Assembly: GCF_902489365.1 (NCBI RefSeq)
Contig: NZ_CABTZR010000001.1
Location: 1 to 64,000, forward strand
DNA: 64,000 nucleotides
Direction of reading: 5' to 3'
DNA from: an uncultured Corynebacterium sp.
Lineage (GTDB): Bacteria; Actinomycetota; Actinomycetes; Mycobacteriales; Mycobacteriaceae
The notes beneath the pieces are model-generated. The model ran no database searches and was not told where the DNA came from. It saw nothing but the letters and a program-made list of their open reading frames with translations. The translations under genes were made by a program, and so were the position numbers. Positions within the stretch are counted from its first letter, which is position 1, and every line of letters starts with the position of its first letter. Positions 1-8,649 of this stretch are shown here, in pieces.

Positions 1-845
1 GCATCGTCCTTGTCCATGATGTCCGCGAAGAAGATGGACGGTGACTTGCCGCCGAGCTCCAGCGTGACGGGAATGACCTTATCTGCGGCGGCCTTGTTGA
101 TGATCTTGCCCACCGGGGTGGAGCCGGTGAAGGCAATTTTGGCGATGCGATCTGAGGTAGACAGCGCCACGCCTGCCTCTTCGCCGACGCCATTGACGAT
201 GTTGAGCACGCCCTTCGGCAGGAGGTCCTCAATAATCTCAATGAGCAGCAGGATGGAGGCCGGGGTCTGCTCGGCGGGCTTCATCACGATGGTGTTGCCC
301 GCAGCCAGTGCCGGCGCGATCTTCCACGCCGCCATGAGCAGCGGGAAGTTCCACGGGATAATCTGGCCCACAACGCCCAGCGGCTCGTGGAAGTGGTAAG
401 CCACAGTGTCCTGGTCAATCTGCGACAGGCGGCCCTCCTGCGCACGGATGGCGCCGGCGAAGTAGCGGAAGTGGTCGACCGCCAGCGGGATGTCGGCGGC
501 GAGGGTCTCGCGCACGGCCTTGCCGTTCTCCCAGGTCTCCGCGACGGCGATCTTTTCCAAGTTCTCCTCGATGCGGTCGGCGATGCGGTGCAGCAGAAGC
601 GCGCGCTCTGCCGGGGTGGTCTTGCCGAAGGTCTCGAAAGCCTTCTCCGCAGCGTCAATGGCCAGGTTGATATCCGCCTCCTTGCCGCGGGCAACCTGGC
701 AGAAGACCTCACCGGTCACCGGGGTGATGTTGTCCATGTACTCGCCGTCGACCGGCGGTACCCACTCGCCGCCGATGTAGTTGTCATAGCGCTCGCGGAA
801 GTTGACGATGGCATCAGGGGTGCCTGGGTTTGCGTACAAAGTCAT
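1..845 (-). CDS. NAD-dependent aldehyde dehydrogenase, C-terminus outside window
   Basis: The first 281 codons of an aldehyde dehydrogenase (ALDH superfamily, about 500 residues when complete) that oxidises aldehydes, probably acetaldehyde, to the acid with NAD. Visible are the N-terminal IGGEW element, the [10 protein letters not shown] cofactor-binding stretch and LELGGKSP with the general-base glutamate. The catalytic cysteine lies beyond the left edge. The start is ATG at 845-843; no other start precedes the conserved region. In C. glutamicum an acetaldehyde dehydrogenase gene (ald) also neighbours hspR-dnaJ-grpE-dnaK, so this is probably its orthologue (recalled synteny). It is separated from hspR by about 350 bp and a terminator, so it is its own transcription unit. 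Confidence 0.93.
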   Translation of the reverse strand, partial: MTLYANPGTPDAIVNFRERYDNYIGGEWVPPVDGEYMDNITPVTGEVFCQVARGKEADINLAIDAAEKAFETFGKTTPAERALLLHRIADRIEENLEKIAVAETWENGKAVRETLAADIPLAVDHFRYFAGAIRAQEGRLSQIDQDTVAYHFHEPLGVVGQIIPWNFPLLMAAWKIAPALAAGNTIVMKPAEQTPASILLLIEIIEDLLPKGVLNIVNGVGEEAGVALSTSDRIAKIAFTGSTPVGKIINKAAADKVIPVTLELGGKSPSIFFADIMDKDD

Positions 846-1158
846 AAGCCTAGTGCCTTTCTCGTGGATTCAGTACCGTCACGGTGGCCGCCCGCACAAA
901 CGCATCTACACGTGACGGTCGACACAACGCTGGACGCGAGTGTAGCTATAAGTATTGCCAAATTCACGTTTTTAATGAGGAAAGCTTTTCTTCAGGGCAC
1001 CTATTCCCAAACGGCCCCAAACCTACTGCCCAAAGGTGCCTATCTGACAAAGTTCGAAGGCCTGCCGCAATTTTGGGCACGATCTTTGGCAACAACGGCA
1101 CTTCTTAATCTTTTAAGCGAAGAGCACGCGGTCTTAGGCCGGGCAGAGCAGGCTGGCT
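846..1158. other. non-coding upstream region of the aldehyde dehydrogenase gene
   Basis: About 310 bp with no convincing gene. It should hold the leftward promoter of the aldehyde dehydrogenase gene. It contains an AT-richer stretch (about 950-990) and a 7-bp inverted repeat GGCACCT (996-1002) / AGGTGCC (1034-1040). Near 1045-1056 the complement reads CGAACTTTGTCA, loosely like the RamB motif of C. glutamicum. These are suggestions only. Confidence 0.4.
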
Positions 1159-1190
1159 CTAAAACGAAAGAACCCCCTCACAGGAGGGGG
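1159..1190 (-). terminator. intrinsic terminator after hspR
   Basis: Read leftwards, a C/G hairpin (CCCCCT, 6-nt loop, AGGGGG; 1173-1190) is followed by a T-rich run (TTCTTTCGTTTT). It lies 8 bp past the hspR stop and ends the heat-shock operon. Confidence 0.85.
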
Positions 1191-1197
1191 GAAGTGC

Positions 1198-1620
1198 CTA
1201 GCTGCCGCGGCGGCGGTTGCGCCGCGGCGTCCACATCACCACGGAGGTAGAACGCGGTACGTGAACCAGCTCACCGCGCGATGGTCGCGCTTGGCTGCGC
1301 AGGCGCTCGACCTCCGCCTGCAGCTCATCGCGCTCGGCGGCAAGACGGTCACGCTCCGCAGTCAGCTCGATGATGGATTTGATGCCGGCTAGGTTCACAC
1401 CATCATCTTGCGAGAGCGTCTGAATCTTGCGCAAGAGCTCGATGTCGCTCTCGGAATAGCGGCGCCCACCCCCGGAGGTGCGGGCTGGGGAGACCAGCCC
1501 CATCCGGTCATACGTGCGCAGGGTTTGAGCGTGCATGCCGGATAGTTCCGCGGCTACAGAGATGACGTACATCGCCTTGGGCTGGGCCGCATCGGTTCGA
1601 TTTGTGTCGTCCTTGCTCAT
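1198..1620 (-). CDS. hspR: HspR, MerR-family heat-shock repressor
   Basis: A 140-residue MerR-type regulator, the last gene of the dnaK-grpE-dnaJ-hspR operon. The N-terminal helix-turn-helix and wing (about residues 17-85) show ELSGMHAQTLRTYDRMGLVSPAR and the GGGRRYSESDIELL wing typical of HspR. A coiled coil follows (about 95-125) and a basic tail ends the protein. HspR represses dnaK and clpB operons by binding HAIR inverted repeats, with DnaK as co-repressor; three such sites lie before dnaK here, so autoregulation is expected. The start at 1620 has a strong GGAGGTG ribosome-binding site. The gap to dnaJ is 13 bp. Confidence 0.97.
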   Translation of the reverse strand: MSKDDTNRTDAAQPKAMYVISVAAELSGMHAQTLRTYDRMGLVSPARTSGGGRRYSESDIELLRKIQTLSQDDGVNLAGIKSIIELTAERDRLAAERDELQAEVERLRSQARPSRGELVHVPRSTSVVMWTPRRNRRRGS

Positions 1621-1633
1621 CTCACACCTCCTA

Positions 1634-2839
1634 CTAGCGCGTCACCGTGTTGCCGGCCCAGCCGGAACGCGGATCGAAGCCGGAGTCCTTCTCCGCCTGC
1701 GCGTAGCTGCGCAGCGCCGAGGAGGCCGCAGCATCCAATGTGGAGGGCACGGTGACCTGCACGGTCACCATGAGGTCGCCGGCCTTGCCACCACGCTTGG
1801 CCACGCCGCGGCCCTTGACGCGCAGCGTGCGCCCGTCGGGCGTTCCCGCCGGTACCTTGACGCGCACGGGCGAATCGAGGGTTGGCACCGTAATGGTGTC
1901 ACCCAAGGCCAGCTCCGCAAAGGAGACGGGGACGGTGACGTGTAGGTCATCGCCTTCCCGGGTGAAAACCTTGTCGGGCTTCACCGTAACCGCCACGAAG
2001 AGATCGCCGGACGGGGTGCCGTTCGGCCCCGCTTCGCCCTGGCCAGCCAGGCGCACCTTTTGGCCATCGATAACTCCGGCAGGGATACGCACCGTAATCG
2101 AGCGGGTGCGGTGTACCGTTCCGGTGCCAGAGCAATCCGCGCACGGATCCTCCGCGCGCTGGCCAGTGCCCCCACAGTCGGTACACGGCGCCGAGAAACC
2201 GAAAGAGCCGCGCTGTTCCGAGGTGAACCCGGTGCCATCACACGTCGAGCACGTCGACAGCTTGCCGGTCTTGGACCCGGAACCGTGACACGTGGTGCAG
2301 GGGGCTTCGCCGCTGAGCTGCAGCGGGATGGTGGTACCCTTAGCCGCCTCGCGGAAGTCGAGGGTTATGTGCGTTTCGACGTCGGCCCCCCGCGACGGCC
2401 GAGCTGTGTGGCCAGCACCACCGCCGCGGTTGAAAACGCCACCGAAGATATCCCCCAGACCGCCGCCTTGAGACGCTCCTCGAGCGGATCCTCCGAAGAT
2501 GTCCGAGAGGTCGAAGTCTTGCGCACCCGGTCCACCCATGTGCGTGGATCGAAACCCGCCGGGAAACCCGGCGCCTCCTCTCCGCCCAAAGCCACCGCCG
2601 CGCATCATGGCCTTGAACTGGTCATACTCCTTGCGGGTAGCTTTATCAGACAGCACATCATAGGCCTCAGCCACCTGCTTGAATTTCTCCGCCGCCGCGG
2701 GGTTATCCGGGTTGGCGTCGGGGTGGTTCTGGCGGGCCAGCTTGCGGTACGCGTGCTTAATTTCTTCAGCAGTAGCGGATGAGGAGACCCCCAGGTCCGC
2801 GTAATAATCCTTGTCTGCCCATTCTGGCTTAGCGTTCAC
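1634..2839 (-). CDS. dnaJ: chaperone protein DnaJ
   Basis: Hsp40 co-chaperone of 401 residues that presents unfolded clients to DnaK and stimulates its ATPase. The J domain (about 10-75) has the HPD triad in [10 protein letters not shown] Gly/Phe-rich linker follows (about 80-145). The zinc domain has four CxxCxGxG-type repeats ([32 protein letters not shown]), then the C-terminal beta domains. The start is GTG at 2839-2837, nine bases after AGGAGG. That ribosome-binding site lies in a small hairpin (see 2848-2864). A terminator-like structure after grpE suggests dnaJ-hspR may also be transcribed separately. Confidence 0.97.
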   Translation of the reverse strand: MNAKPEWADKDYYADLGVSSSATAEEIKHAYRKLARQNHPDANPDNPAAAEKFKQVAEAYDVLSDKATRKEYDQFKAMMRGGGFGRRGGAGFPGGFRSTHMGGPGAQDFDLSDIFGGSARGASQGGGLGDIFGGVFNRGGGAGHTARPSRGADVETHITLDFREAAKGTTIPLQLSGEAPCTTCHGSGSKTGKLSTCSTCDGTGFTSEQRGSFGFSAPCTDCGGTGQRAEDPCADCSGTGTVHRTRSITVRIPAGVIDGQKVRLAGQGEAGPNGTPSGDLFVAVTVKPDKVFTREGDDLHVTVPVSFAELALGDTITVPTLDSPVRVKVPAGTPDGRTLRVKGRGVAKRGGKAGDLMVTVQVTVPSTLDAAASSALRSYAQAEKDSGFDPRSGWAGNTVTR

Positions 2840-2847
2840 TGGGCATC

Positions 2848-2864
2848 TCCTCCTTTCAGGAGAA
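2848..2864 (-). promoter_or_regulatory. hairpin covering the dnaJ ribosome-binding site
   Basis: In the dnaJ mRNA leader, TTCTCCT (2864-2858), a GAA loop and AGGAGGA (2854-2848) can form a 7-bp stem (one G-U) that hides the whole Shine-Dalgarno sequence of a heat-shock gene. This is what a simple RNA thermometer looks like. The pairing is seen; the function is inferred. Confidence 0.5.
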
Positions 2865-2921
2865 TCGATAAACGGTTGGGTTTTAAGATTTTTTGCTAAG
2901 TAAAAATGCTAACTAACTAGT

Positions 2922-2964
2922 GAAAAGAAGAGTGGCGCCAAGGAACATTGAGCCCTGACGCCAC
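2922..2964 (-). terminator. terminator-like hairpin between grpE and dnaJ
   Basis: Read leftwards, GTGGCG (2964-2959) pairs with CGCCAC (2937-2932), followed by TCTTCTTTTC. It starts 10 bp past the grpE stop and probably lowers read-through from dnaK-grpE into dnaJ-hspR. Confidence 0.65.
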
Positions 2965-2973
2965 CTGCGATAC

Positions 2974-3678
2974 CTATTCTGCGTTATCCGGGGTATCCGG
3001 ACTGTCAGCGGCATCGGCTGACTCGGCGGGGTCGGCGATAATCACCATGGCGGTGCGCACGACGCGCTCCCCCACCGTGTAGCCGCGGCGCAGAACCGTG
3101 CCGATGACCTGCTCGTCACCAGTCGAGAGGTCCTGGACTGCTTCGTGCACCTCGGGGTCGAAGGCATCGCCCTCGGCGCCGAACGGGGTCAGCTGGTTTT
3201 TGGTCAGCACTCCCGTGAGCTTGTCCGCGATGGCCTTGAGCGGCCCCTCGTTGAGGTCACCGTGCTGGCGCGCGAGCTCCATGTCATCAAGGATTGGCAG
3301 GAAGTCTGCCAAGACCTTGGCCTTGGTGGTCTCAATCACGGCCTGACGGTCACGCTCAGTGCGACGGCGGTAGTTGGTGTACTCCGCGTTGAGACGCTGC
3401 AGATCCTCGGTGCGCTCAGCCAGCTGAGCCTCCAGGGAGTTCTCAGCGCTGGCGTCCTCACCGGCGGCCGCTTCATCGGTGATGTCGCGGGCGGCATCCT
3501 CAACCGCAGCCTCTGCCTCAGCGGTGCCCGCGGTGGCAGCATTAGCCTGTGCCTCAGCAGCCTCATCCACGGCGCCGTCGGCAGAAGCGGCCTCGGCGGC
3601 GGCAGCCTCCGCAGCCTCAGCGGAGGTTGCCTCAGGGTCGGTATTGGCCGGGTTGCCCGGGTCCTGAGGGGAGGTCAT
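2974..3678 (-). CDS. grpE: nucleotide exchange factor GrpE
   Basis: A 234-residue GrpE that releases ADP from DnaK. The first 80 or so residues are an Ala/Glu-rich, low-complexity acidic extension, common in actinobacterial GrpE. A long coiled coil follows (about 82-140, ending in the RRRTERDRQ region) and then the C-terminal beta domain with DPEVHEAVQ and [20 protein letters not shown] at 3678 is only 3 bp after the dnaK stop, so translation is coupled. Confidence 0.96.
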   Translation of the reverse strand: MTSPQDPGNPANTDPEATSAEAAEAAAAEAASADGAVDEAAEAQANAATAGTAEAEAAVEDAARDITDEAAAGEDASAENSLEAQLAERTEDLQRLNAEYTNYRRRTERDRQAVIETTKAKVLADFLPILDDMELARQHGDLNEGPLKAIADKLTGVLTKNQLTPFGAEGDAFDPEVHEAVQDLSTGDEQVIGTVLRRGYTVGERVVRTAMVIIADPAESADAADSPDTPDNAE

Positions 3679-3681
3679 GGT

Positions 3682-5526
3682 TTACTTCTCCTTGTTCTCG
3701 TCGTCCTCGTCGACAACCTCGGCGTCGACGACGTTCGGGTCACCAGCGGCGTCACCAGCAGCGGCACCCTCGGCGCCTGCCTCAGCAGCCTGCGCCTCGT
3801 ACAGGGCCTTACCCAGCTCCTGGGACTCGGTGCCGAGCTTCTCGACGGCCGACTTAATCGCCTCAATGTCATCGCCCTTCAGCGCCTCATCGACGGCATC
3901 GGCAGCCTCGGTCACGCGGTTCTTCAGATCCTCCGGCAGCTTGTCGGAGTTCTCATCCATGAACTTGCGGGTCTGGTAGGAAGTGGACTCCGCCTGGTTG
4001 CGGGTCTCCTGCTCCTCGCGGCGCTTCTTGTCCTCCTCGGCGTGTGCCTCGGCATCCTTGACCATGCGGTCAATCTCTTCCTGGGACAGGCCGGAACCAT
4101 CCTGAATCTTGATGGTGTTTTCCTTGCCGGTGGCCTTGTCCTTAGCGGAAACGGAGACGATACCGTTGGCGTCGATGTCGAAGGTGACCTCAATCTGCGG
4201 TACACCGCGCGGTGCCGGGGCAATGCCGCCGAGCTCGAAGGAGCCGAGCAACTTGTTGGCGGAGGCCATCTCGCGCTCGCCCTGGTAGACCTGAATCTGC
4301 ACGGAAGGCTGGTTGTCATCAGCCGTGGTGAAGGTCTCGGACTTCTTGGTCGGGATGGTGGTGTTGCGCTCGATGAGCTTGGTCATCACGCCACCCTTGG
4401 TCTCGATGCCGAGGGAGAGCGGGGTGACGTCGAGAAGCAGCACGTCCTTGACCTCACCGCGCAGCACGCCAGCCTGGAGAGCAGCGCCGACTGCCACGAC
4501 CTCATCCGGGTTAACGCCCTTGTTCGGGTCCTTGCCGGTCATCTCCTTGACCAGGTCGGACACGGCCGGCATACGGGTGGAACCACCGACGAGGACCACG
4601 TGGTCAACCTGGGACAGGGACAGGCCAGCATCCTTGATGACCTGGTTGAACGGCTCCTTGGTGCGGTCCAGCAGGTCCTGGGTGATCTTCTGGAACTCGG
4701 TGCGGGACAGGGTCTCATCCAGGAAGAGCGGGTTCTTCTCCGCATCCACCGTGATGTACGGCAGGTTGATGTTGGCGGACTGGGAGGAGGACAGCTCAAT
4801 CTTGGCCTTCTCCGCAGCCTCACGCAGGCGCTGGACGGCGCGCTTGTCCTTGGTCAGGTCAACGCCCTGGGAAGCCTTGAACTTATCCACGAGCCAGTCG
4901 ACGATGCGCTGGTCCCAGTCGTCACCACCGAGCTGGTTGTCACCAGCGGTAGCCATAACCTCAACCACGCCGTCACCTATCTCCAGCAGGGAGACGTCGA
5001 AGGTACCGCCACCAAGGTCGAAGACCAGGATGGTCTGCTCCTGCTCGCCCTTCTCCAGACCGTAGGCCAGTGCAGCGGCGGTCGGCTCGTTAACGATACG
5101 CAGGACGTTCAGGCCTGCAATCTGGCCGGCCTCCTTGGTGGCCTGGCGCTGGGAATCCTCGAAGTATGCCGGGACGGTAATGACGGCATCGGTTACGTCC
5201 TCGCCCAGGTAAGCCTCGGCGTCACGCTTCAGCTTCATGAGCGTGCGGGCGGAAATCTCCTGCGGGGTGTACTTCTTGTCATCGATATCGATGGTCCAGT
5301 CAGTGCCGATGTGGCGCTTGACGGAGCGAATGGTGCGGTCAACGTTGGTGACCGCCTGGTTCTTGGCGGACTGACCGACGAGGATTTCGCCGTTCTTGGC
5401 AAAAGCCACGACGGACGGGGTGGTGCGGGAACCCTCCGAGTTAGCGATAACGGTTGCCTCGCCACCTTCCAGCACGGATACAACCGAGTTGGTGGTACCA
5501 AGGTCAATTCCTACTGCGCGTCCCAT
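3682..5526 (-). CDS. dnaK: molecular chaperone DnaK (Hsp70)
   Basis: Hsp70 of 614 residues, the first gene of the operon. The ATPase domain starts with [15 protein letters not shown] and has the phosphate-binding [12 protein letters not shown] and [12 protein letters not shown] motifs. The linker [16 protein letters not shown] leads to the substrate domain, and the C-terminal lid ends in an Ala/Gly/Glu-rich tail ([15 protein letters not shown]) and [12 protein letters not shown] at 5526 has an AAGGAG ribosome-binding site (5540-5535). Besides folding, DnaK acts as HspR co-repressor in actinobacteria. Its upstream region carries HspR and sigma-H-like sites. Confidence 0.98.
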   Translation of the reverse strand: MGRAVGIDLGTTNSVVSVLEGGEATVIANSEGSRTTPSVVAFAKNGEILVGQSAKNQAVTNVDRTIRSVKRHIGTDWTIDIDDKKYTPQEISARTLMKLKRDAEAYLGEDVTDAVITVPAYFEDSQRQATKEAGQIAGLNVLRIVNEPTAAALAYGLEKGEQEQTILVFDLGGGTFDVSLLEIGDGVVEVMATAGDNQLGGDDWDQRIVDWLVDKFKASQGVDLTKDKRAVQRLREAAEKAKIELSSSQSANINLPYITVDAEKNPLFLDETLSRTEFQKITQDLLDRTKEPFNQVIKDAGLSLSQVDHVVLVGGSTRMPAVSDLVKEMTGKDPNKGVNPDEVVAVGAALQAGVLRGEVKDVLLLDVTPLSLGIETKGGVMTKLIERNTTIPTKKSETFTTADDNQPSVQIQVYQGEREMASANKLLGSFELGGIAPAPRGVPQIEVTFDIDANGIVSVSAKDKATGKENTIKIQDGSGLSQEEIDRMVKDAEAHAEEDKKRREEQETRNQAESTSYQTRKFMDENSDKLPEDLKNRVTEAADAVDEALKGDDIEAIKSAVEKLGTESQELGKALYEAQAAEAGAEGAAAGDAAGDPNVVDAEVVDEDDENKEK

Positions 5527-5561
5527 AATCTTTTCTCCTTGCGTGTTGGGGTTTGTTTTAA

Positions 5562-5582
5562 GTTGATAGTGCGCGACTCAAC
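5562..5582. promoter_or_regulatory. HAIR-type HspR operator 1, proximal to dnaK
   Basis: GTTGATA-N7-ACTCAAC. The HAIR consensus is CTTGAGT-N7-ACTCAAG. The spacing is exact and the right half matches 6 of 7. It lies 36-56 bp before the dnaK start. Confidence 0.7.
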
Positions 5583-5637
5583 TTCTGCCGCGTCCAGTCA
5601 GCGACTCTAACAGAAGCGACACTCAAAGTCATCCAAA

Positions 5638-5658
5638 CCTGAGCGCCGGTCACTCAAC
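5638..5658. promoter_or_regulatory. HAIR-type HspR operator 2
   Basis: CCTGAGC-N7-ACTCAAC, 11 of 14 positions of the HAIR consensus with exact spacing. It lies just downstream of the sigma-H-like -10 element, where a repressor would block transcription start. Confidence 0.75.
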
Positions 5659-5664
5659 CTACAC

Positions 5665-5690
5665 AACGCAGGCAAACTCAAAGTTGTTCC
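5665..5690 (-). promoter_or_regulatory. sigma-H-like promoter of the dnaK operon
   Basis: Read leftwards, GGAAC (5690-5686), 17 bp, CGTT (5668-5665). This fits the GGAA(T/C)-N16-20-CGTT pattern known for SigH of C. glutamicum, which controls heat-shock genes there. HAIR-type sites flank it on both sides. Confidence 0.6.
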
Positions 5691-5703
5691 CGATCGACTC
5701 AAC
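5683..5703. promoter_or_regulatory. HAIR-type HspR operator 3, distal
   Basis: GTTGTTC-N7-ACTCAAC with outer arms AAAGTTG/CAACTTT. It has exact HAIR spacing and a weaker left half. It overlaps the -35 of the sigma-H-like promoter. Confidence 0.6.
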
Positions 5704-5755
5704 TTTTTTATTTATCGCCAACACGCTGGGAAAACAAACCCGGTTTGGCGGAGAC

Positions 5756-6553
5756 TCACCCTACAGGGACGATTGCCGGCTCACCGTCCACATCTACAAC
5801 GCGGACTGACAGCCCATAGAGTTCCTCAATAAGGGCAGGGGTGATGACCTCGCGCGGCACGCCCGCGTCCCGCACCGTTCCATCTTTCATCGCCACGACG
5901 TGATCCGCATAGCGCAATACATGCGCCAAATCATGAATGACCGCAATAAGGGTTTTGCTTCCTGCCAGCTGCCGCATCAGCCGCATGAAGGAATGCTGGT
6001 ATCCAATGTCAAGCGCGCTCGTTGGCTCATCCAAGAAGAGCACAGGCGTTTCCTGGGCGAGGGCCATGGCCAACCAAGCACGCTGACGCTGACCGCCAGA
6101 CAACGCCGCTACCTCGGCCGTCTCCAGTTGTTCAAGGCCCACCTTTGCTAGCGCACGACTAACGGCACGCTCGTCCTCCTGGCTCCTCCACCCCATAAAT
6201 CCTTGGTGGGCGAATCGCCCGCGCGCAACCAGTTCCCTGACATTGATCCCTTCGGGAGCTATGGATTGCTGCGACATCACGGCGACGCGCCGAGCGTAGC
6301 TACGCCGAGAGAATGCGGCTGCATCTTCTTCGCCAATGCACACCGCGCCCGCGTTCGGCATTTCCAACCGCGCCAACACCTTCACCAAAGTGGATTTTCC
6401 ACAACCATTGGGGCCGATAATGGCAGAAAATTTCCCGGCCGGAAAAGACACATCCACCGAGTCGAGAATTAACGGGGCAGTCCTCCCATAGGACATGCTC
6501 ACCCCCTCAGCCCGCACGCTCGGCGCACCGTCACATACTTTTAGTTGGTTCAC
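5756..6553 (-). CDS. iron-siderophore ABC transporter, ATP-binding protein
   Basis: A 265-residue FepC/FhuC-type ATPase energising siderophore import. It has Walker A GPNGCGKST, signature LSGGQRQR, Walker B VLFLDEPTS and the switch histidine in AVIHDLAHVL. It is the last gene of a three-gene leftward run, 1 bp after the permease gene. The partner binding lipoprotein is encoded divergently at 8650, with a DtxR box between. Siderophore specificity cannot be read from sequence. Confidence 0.93.
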   Translation of the reverse strand: MNQLKVCDGAPSVRAEGVSMSYGRTAPLILDSVDVSFPAGKFSAIIGPNGCGKSTLVKVLARLEMPNAGAVCIGEEDAAAFSRRSYARRVAVMSQQSIAPEGINVRELVARGRFAHQGFMGWRSQEDERAVSRALAKVGLEQLETAEVAALSGGQRQRAWLAMALAQETPVLFLDEPTSALDIGYQHSFMRLMRQLAGSKTLIAVIHDLAHVLRYADHVVAMKDGTVRDAGVPREVITPALIEELYGLSVRVVDVDGEPAIVPVG

Positions 6554-6554
6554 T

Positions 6555-7562
6555 TTACTGACCTTTCATTCCGGCAGATCGGGATTGCCACAGCAGCAAA
6601 CCCGCCAGGTAGATGCCACCGGCGCAAACCGTAATAAGACCGGCAGGCAGAGTAATTGGGAAAAACAGCCGCTGCCCTGCTAAATCGGCAGCGAGCAAGA
6701 AAAGTGCACCGAGGACTCCAGAGAGCAACACCGGCGTCCTGTCTGGACGCGAGAGCAACCGAGCCATATGTGGGGCCGCGAGGGCAATAAATGAGATTGG
6801 GCCCGCTATCGCCGTCGATACAGCGACAAGAACTGTGCCAACCAGAACCATCACCACACGTGCACGACTCACGTTCAACCCCAACGCACTCGCCGTGCTA
6901 TCCCCCAGGGCAAGCGCGTCACACCAGCCACGCAGCAGCAACCCAGCGACGCACGCCGCGCCTCCCAGCACCCCCAATGGAATAACTCGCGCCCAGGACA
7001 CAGCATTCAATGTTCCAGCAGCCCAAGTCGCCGCACCTAGGGACTGCTCCAACTCACCACTAAGAATCAACCACTTGTTTATTGCTGAAAGGAAGAACGT
7101 CACTCCAATCCCCACCACAACCAGCCTTGCTCCCGTGAGCCTTCCGGCAAATGAAAGCCCCATGATGAGTAACGCAGTGATAGTCCCACCCACCAACGCG
7201 CCTAGCGCAATGTTGAATGCGGAGCTAAAGCTCGCCAAGGAGACCGCGATGACACCGGTATAGGCACCGGTATTAAACCCGATAATGTCGGGTGACCCCA
7301 GCGGATTGTGGGTGAGGATCTGAAAGATGGCGCCCGCTATGCCCAAACACATTCCTACGACAATCGCGGCAACCACCCGCGGAGCACGCCATTGCCACAC
7401 GACGGTGGCCGCAAAGTCAGTGCTATTGGGATTCGTAGCCACGGACCACAACGCTGCGCTATCCTGCCCGGCACCAGGCGAGAAGAGCGAATAGGCAGCA
7501 ATAGCCAGCGCGACGATCACAATGCCTGCAAAGGACAAAACACTTCTCACGCTCACAATCAC
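6555..7562 (-). CDS. iron-siderophore ABC transporter permease (FecCD family)
   Basis: A 335-residue FecCD permease with about 9-10 hydrophobic segments. Family motifs include WQWRAPRVVAAIVVGMCLG, GAIFQILTHNPLGSPDIIGF and the coupling region GPISFIALAAPHMARLL. It overlaps the upstream permease gene by 4 bp. With the 7559-8587 product it forms a heterodimeric membrane channel, as in FepDG. Confidence 0.94.
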   Translation of the reverse strand: MIVSVRSVLSFAGIVIVALAIAAYSLFSPGAGQDSAALWSVATNPNSTDFAATVVWQWRAPRVVAAIVVGMCLGIAGAIFQILTHNPLGSPDIIGFNTGAYTGVIAVSLASFSSAFNIALGALVGGTITALLIMGLSFAGRLTGARLVVVGIGVTFFLSAINKWLILSGELEQSLGAATWAAGTLNAVSWARVIPLGVLGGAACVAGLLLRGWCDALALGDSTASALGLNVSRARVVMVLVGTVLVAVSTAIAGPISFIALAAPHMARLLSRPDRTPVLLSGVLGALFLLAADLAGQRLFFPITLPAGLITVCAGGIYLAGLLLWQSRSAGMKGQ

Positions 7563-8587
7563 AGCCTCCTTCCAGCGCGATGGGACAGCGCAATCAATAC
7601 TGGGGCACCAATGAGCGACACCGTGACGCCAGCCGGCAACTCAGCAGCAGTGAGGTAGCGGCCCACAATATCGGCACCCAATAAAAACAAAGGCCCCACC
7701 ACGGCAGCGGCGACAAGCTGTGCCCGCTCTTCGTATATCCCGCACAGCCTGACAACATGCGGGATAACTAGTCCAACGAACACAATCACCCCCGCCGCTG
7801 CGGTGGCGGTAGCAGCCAACACCGTTACCGCCGCGACAAGCCCCAAACGAGTCAGTTTGAGGTTAATGCCGAGACTCGCCGCAACGTCATCCCCCAGAGC
7901 AAGGGGCGGCAAGTGGCGAGCAAAGACAATCAGTAGCACCACGCCTACCACCAGTCCGCCGAAGGCAATCACCACTGGCGTCCACGAAGCAACGTCAACG
8001 GAGCCCGTCACCCAAGCACGGATTCTTGCAAAGGCGTGAGGATCTATCAGGATCAGCGCGGAGGACAGGCCCTCACATACCGCCCCGATGGCTACGCCTG
8101 CAAGAATCAGTCTCAGCGGATCAACATCGCCCGCTCTGCCACGCCCGACCGCGGTGACCAGCAGCATGGTCACTGCCGCACCGATGATGGCTGCGAGCGA
8201 AAACGCAAAAGGTGATTGCCACCCCCACCAGCCCAGAGCAATGGCGGCGGCCAAGCTGGCGCCTACGTTAATCCCGAAAACTCCGGTATCTGCCAAAGGG
8301 TTGCGCGTCATGATCTGCAGAACTGCACCAGCGAGGGCCAAAGCACAGCCTGCGCAAACAGCAACGAGTGTACGGGGAAGACGCCTCTCCCACACGATCG
8401 AGGAAGCTATACCAGGCTGTCCCCGAAGGGCGGCCAACACGTCGCTGAAGGGAATGCTACGCGCGCCCAACGCCAGTGACAGCGCCACGCCGATACAGAG
8501 AATGGCAAGGCCAGCAACTACTACCCAACCAAGACGCCGGGTATTTCTCTTTCCGGCGCGCAACCCCTGCTCAATCACCGACACCAC
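7559..8587 (-). CDS. iron-siderophore ABC transporter permease (FecCD family)
   Basis: A 342-residue FecCD permease, first of the leftward importer genes. It shows WERRLPRTLVAVCAGCALALAGA, LQIMTRNPLADTGVFGINVGA and the loop VIVFVGLVIPHVVRL. The start is GTG at 8587, eight bases after GAAGG. An upstream ATG at 8602 is in another frame and stops after eight codons. The short region shared with the divergent lipoprotein gene carries a DtxR box, so both directions should be iron-repressed. Confidence 0.93.
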   Translation of the reverse strand: MVSVIEQGLRAGKRNTRRLGWVVVAGLAILCIGVALSLALGARSIPFSDVLAALRGQPGIASSIVWERRLPRTLVAVCAGCALALAGAVLQIMTRNPLADTGVFGINVGASLAAAIALGWWGWQSPFAFSLAAIIGAAVTMLLVTAVGRGRAGDVDPLRLILAGVAIGAVCEGLSSALILIDPHAFARIRAWVTGSVDVASWTPVVIAFGGLVVGVVLLIVFARHLPPLALGDDVAASLGINLKLTRLGLVAAVTVLAATATAAAGVIVFVGLVIPHVVRLCGIYEERAQLVAAAVVGPLFLLGADIVGRYLTAAELPAGVTVSLIGAPVLIALSHRAGRRL

Positions 8588-8630
8588 CCAAATACCTTCA
8601 TATGCTCACGTTTCCTTAGCTCGACCTAAT

Positions 8631-8649
8631 TTAGGTTAGGCTACCTTTT
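8631..8649. promoter_or_regulatory. DtxR iron box overlapping a leaderless promoter
   Basis: TTAGGTTAGGCTACCTTTT matches the DtxR consensus TTAGGTTAGCCTAACCTAA at 14 of 19 positions. It contains the -10 hexamer TAGGCT (8637-8642), seven bases before the ATG at 8650. Iron-loaded DtxR would sit on the -10. A perfect 13-bp palindrome ACCTAATTTAGGT (8624-8636) overlaps its left end and may be a second half-box for the leftward genes. Confidence 0.8.

Noticed and set aside
3145..5610. 821-codon plus-strand ORF opposite grpE/dnaK
   Set aside because: It is antisense to two unmistakable genes. Its Leu/Gly/Val-rich composition is the mirror of dnaK codon usage and no domain is visible.
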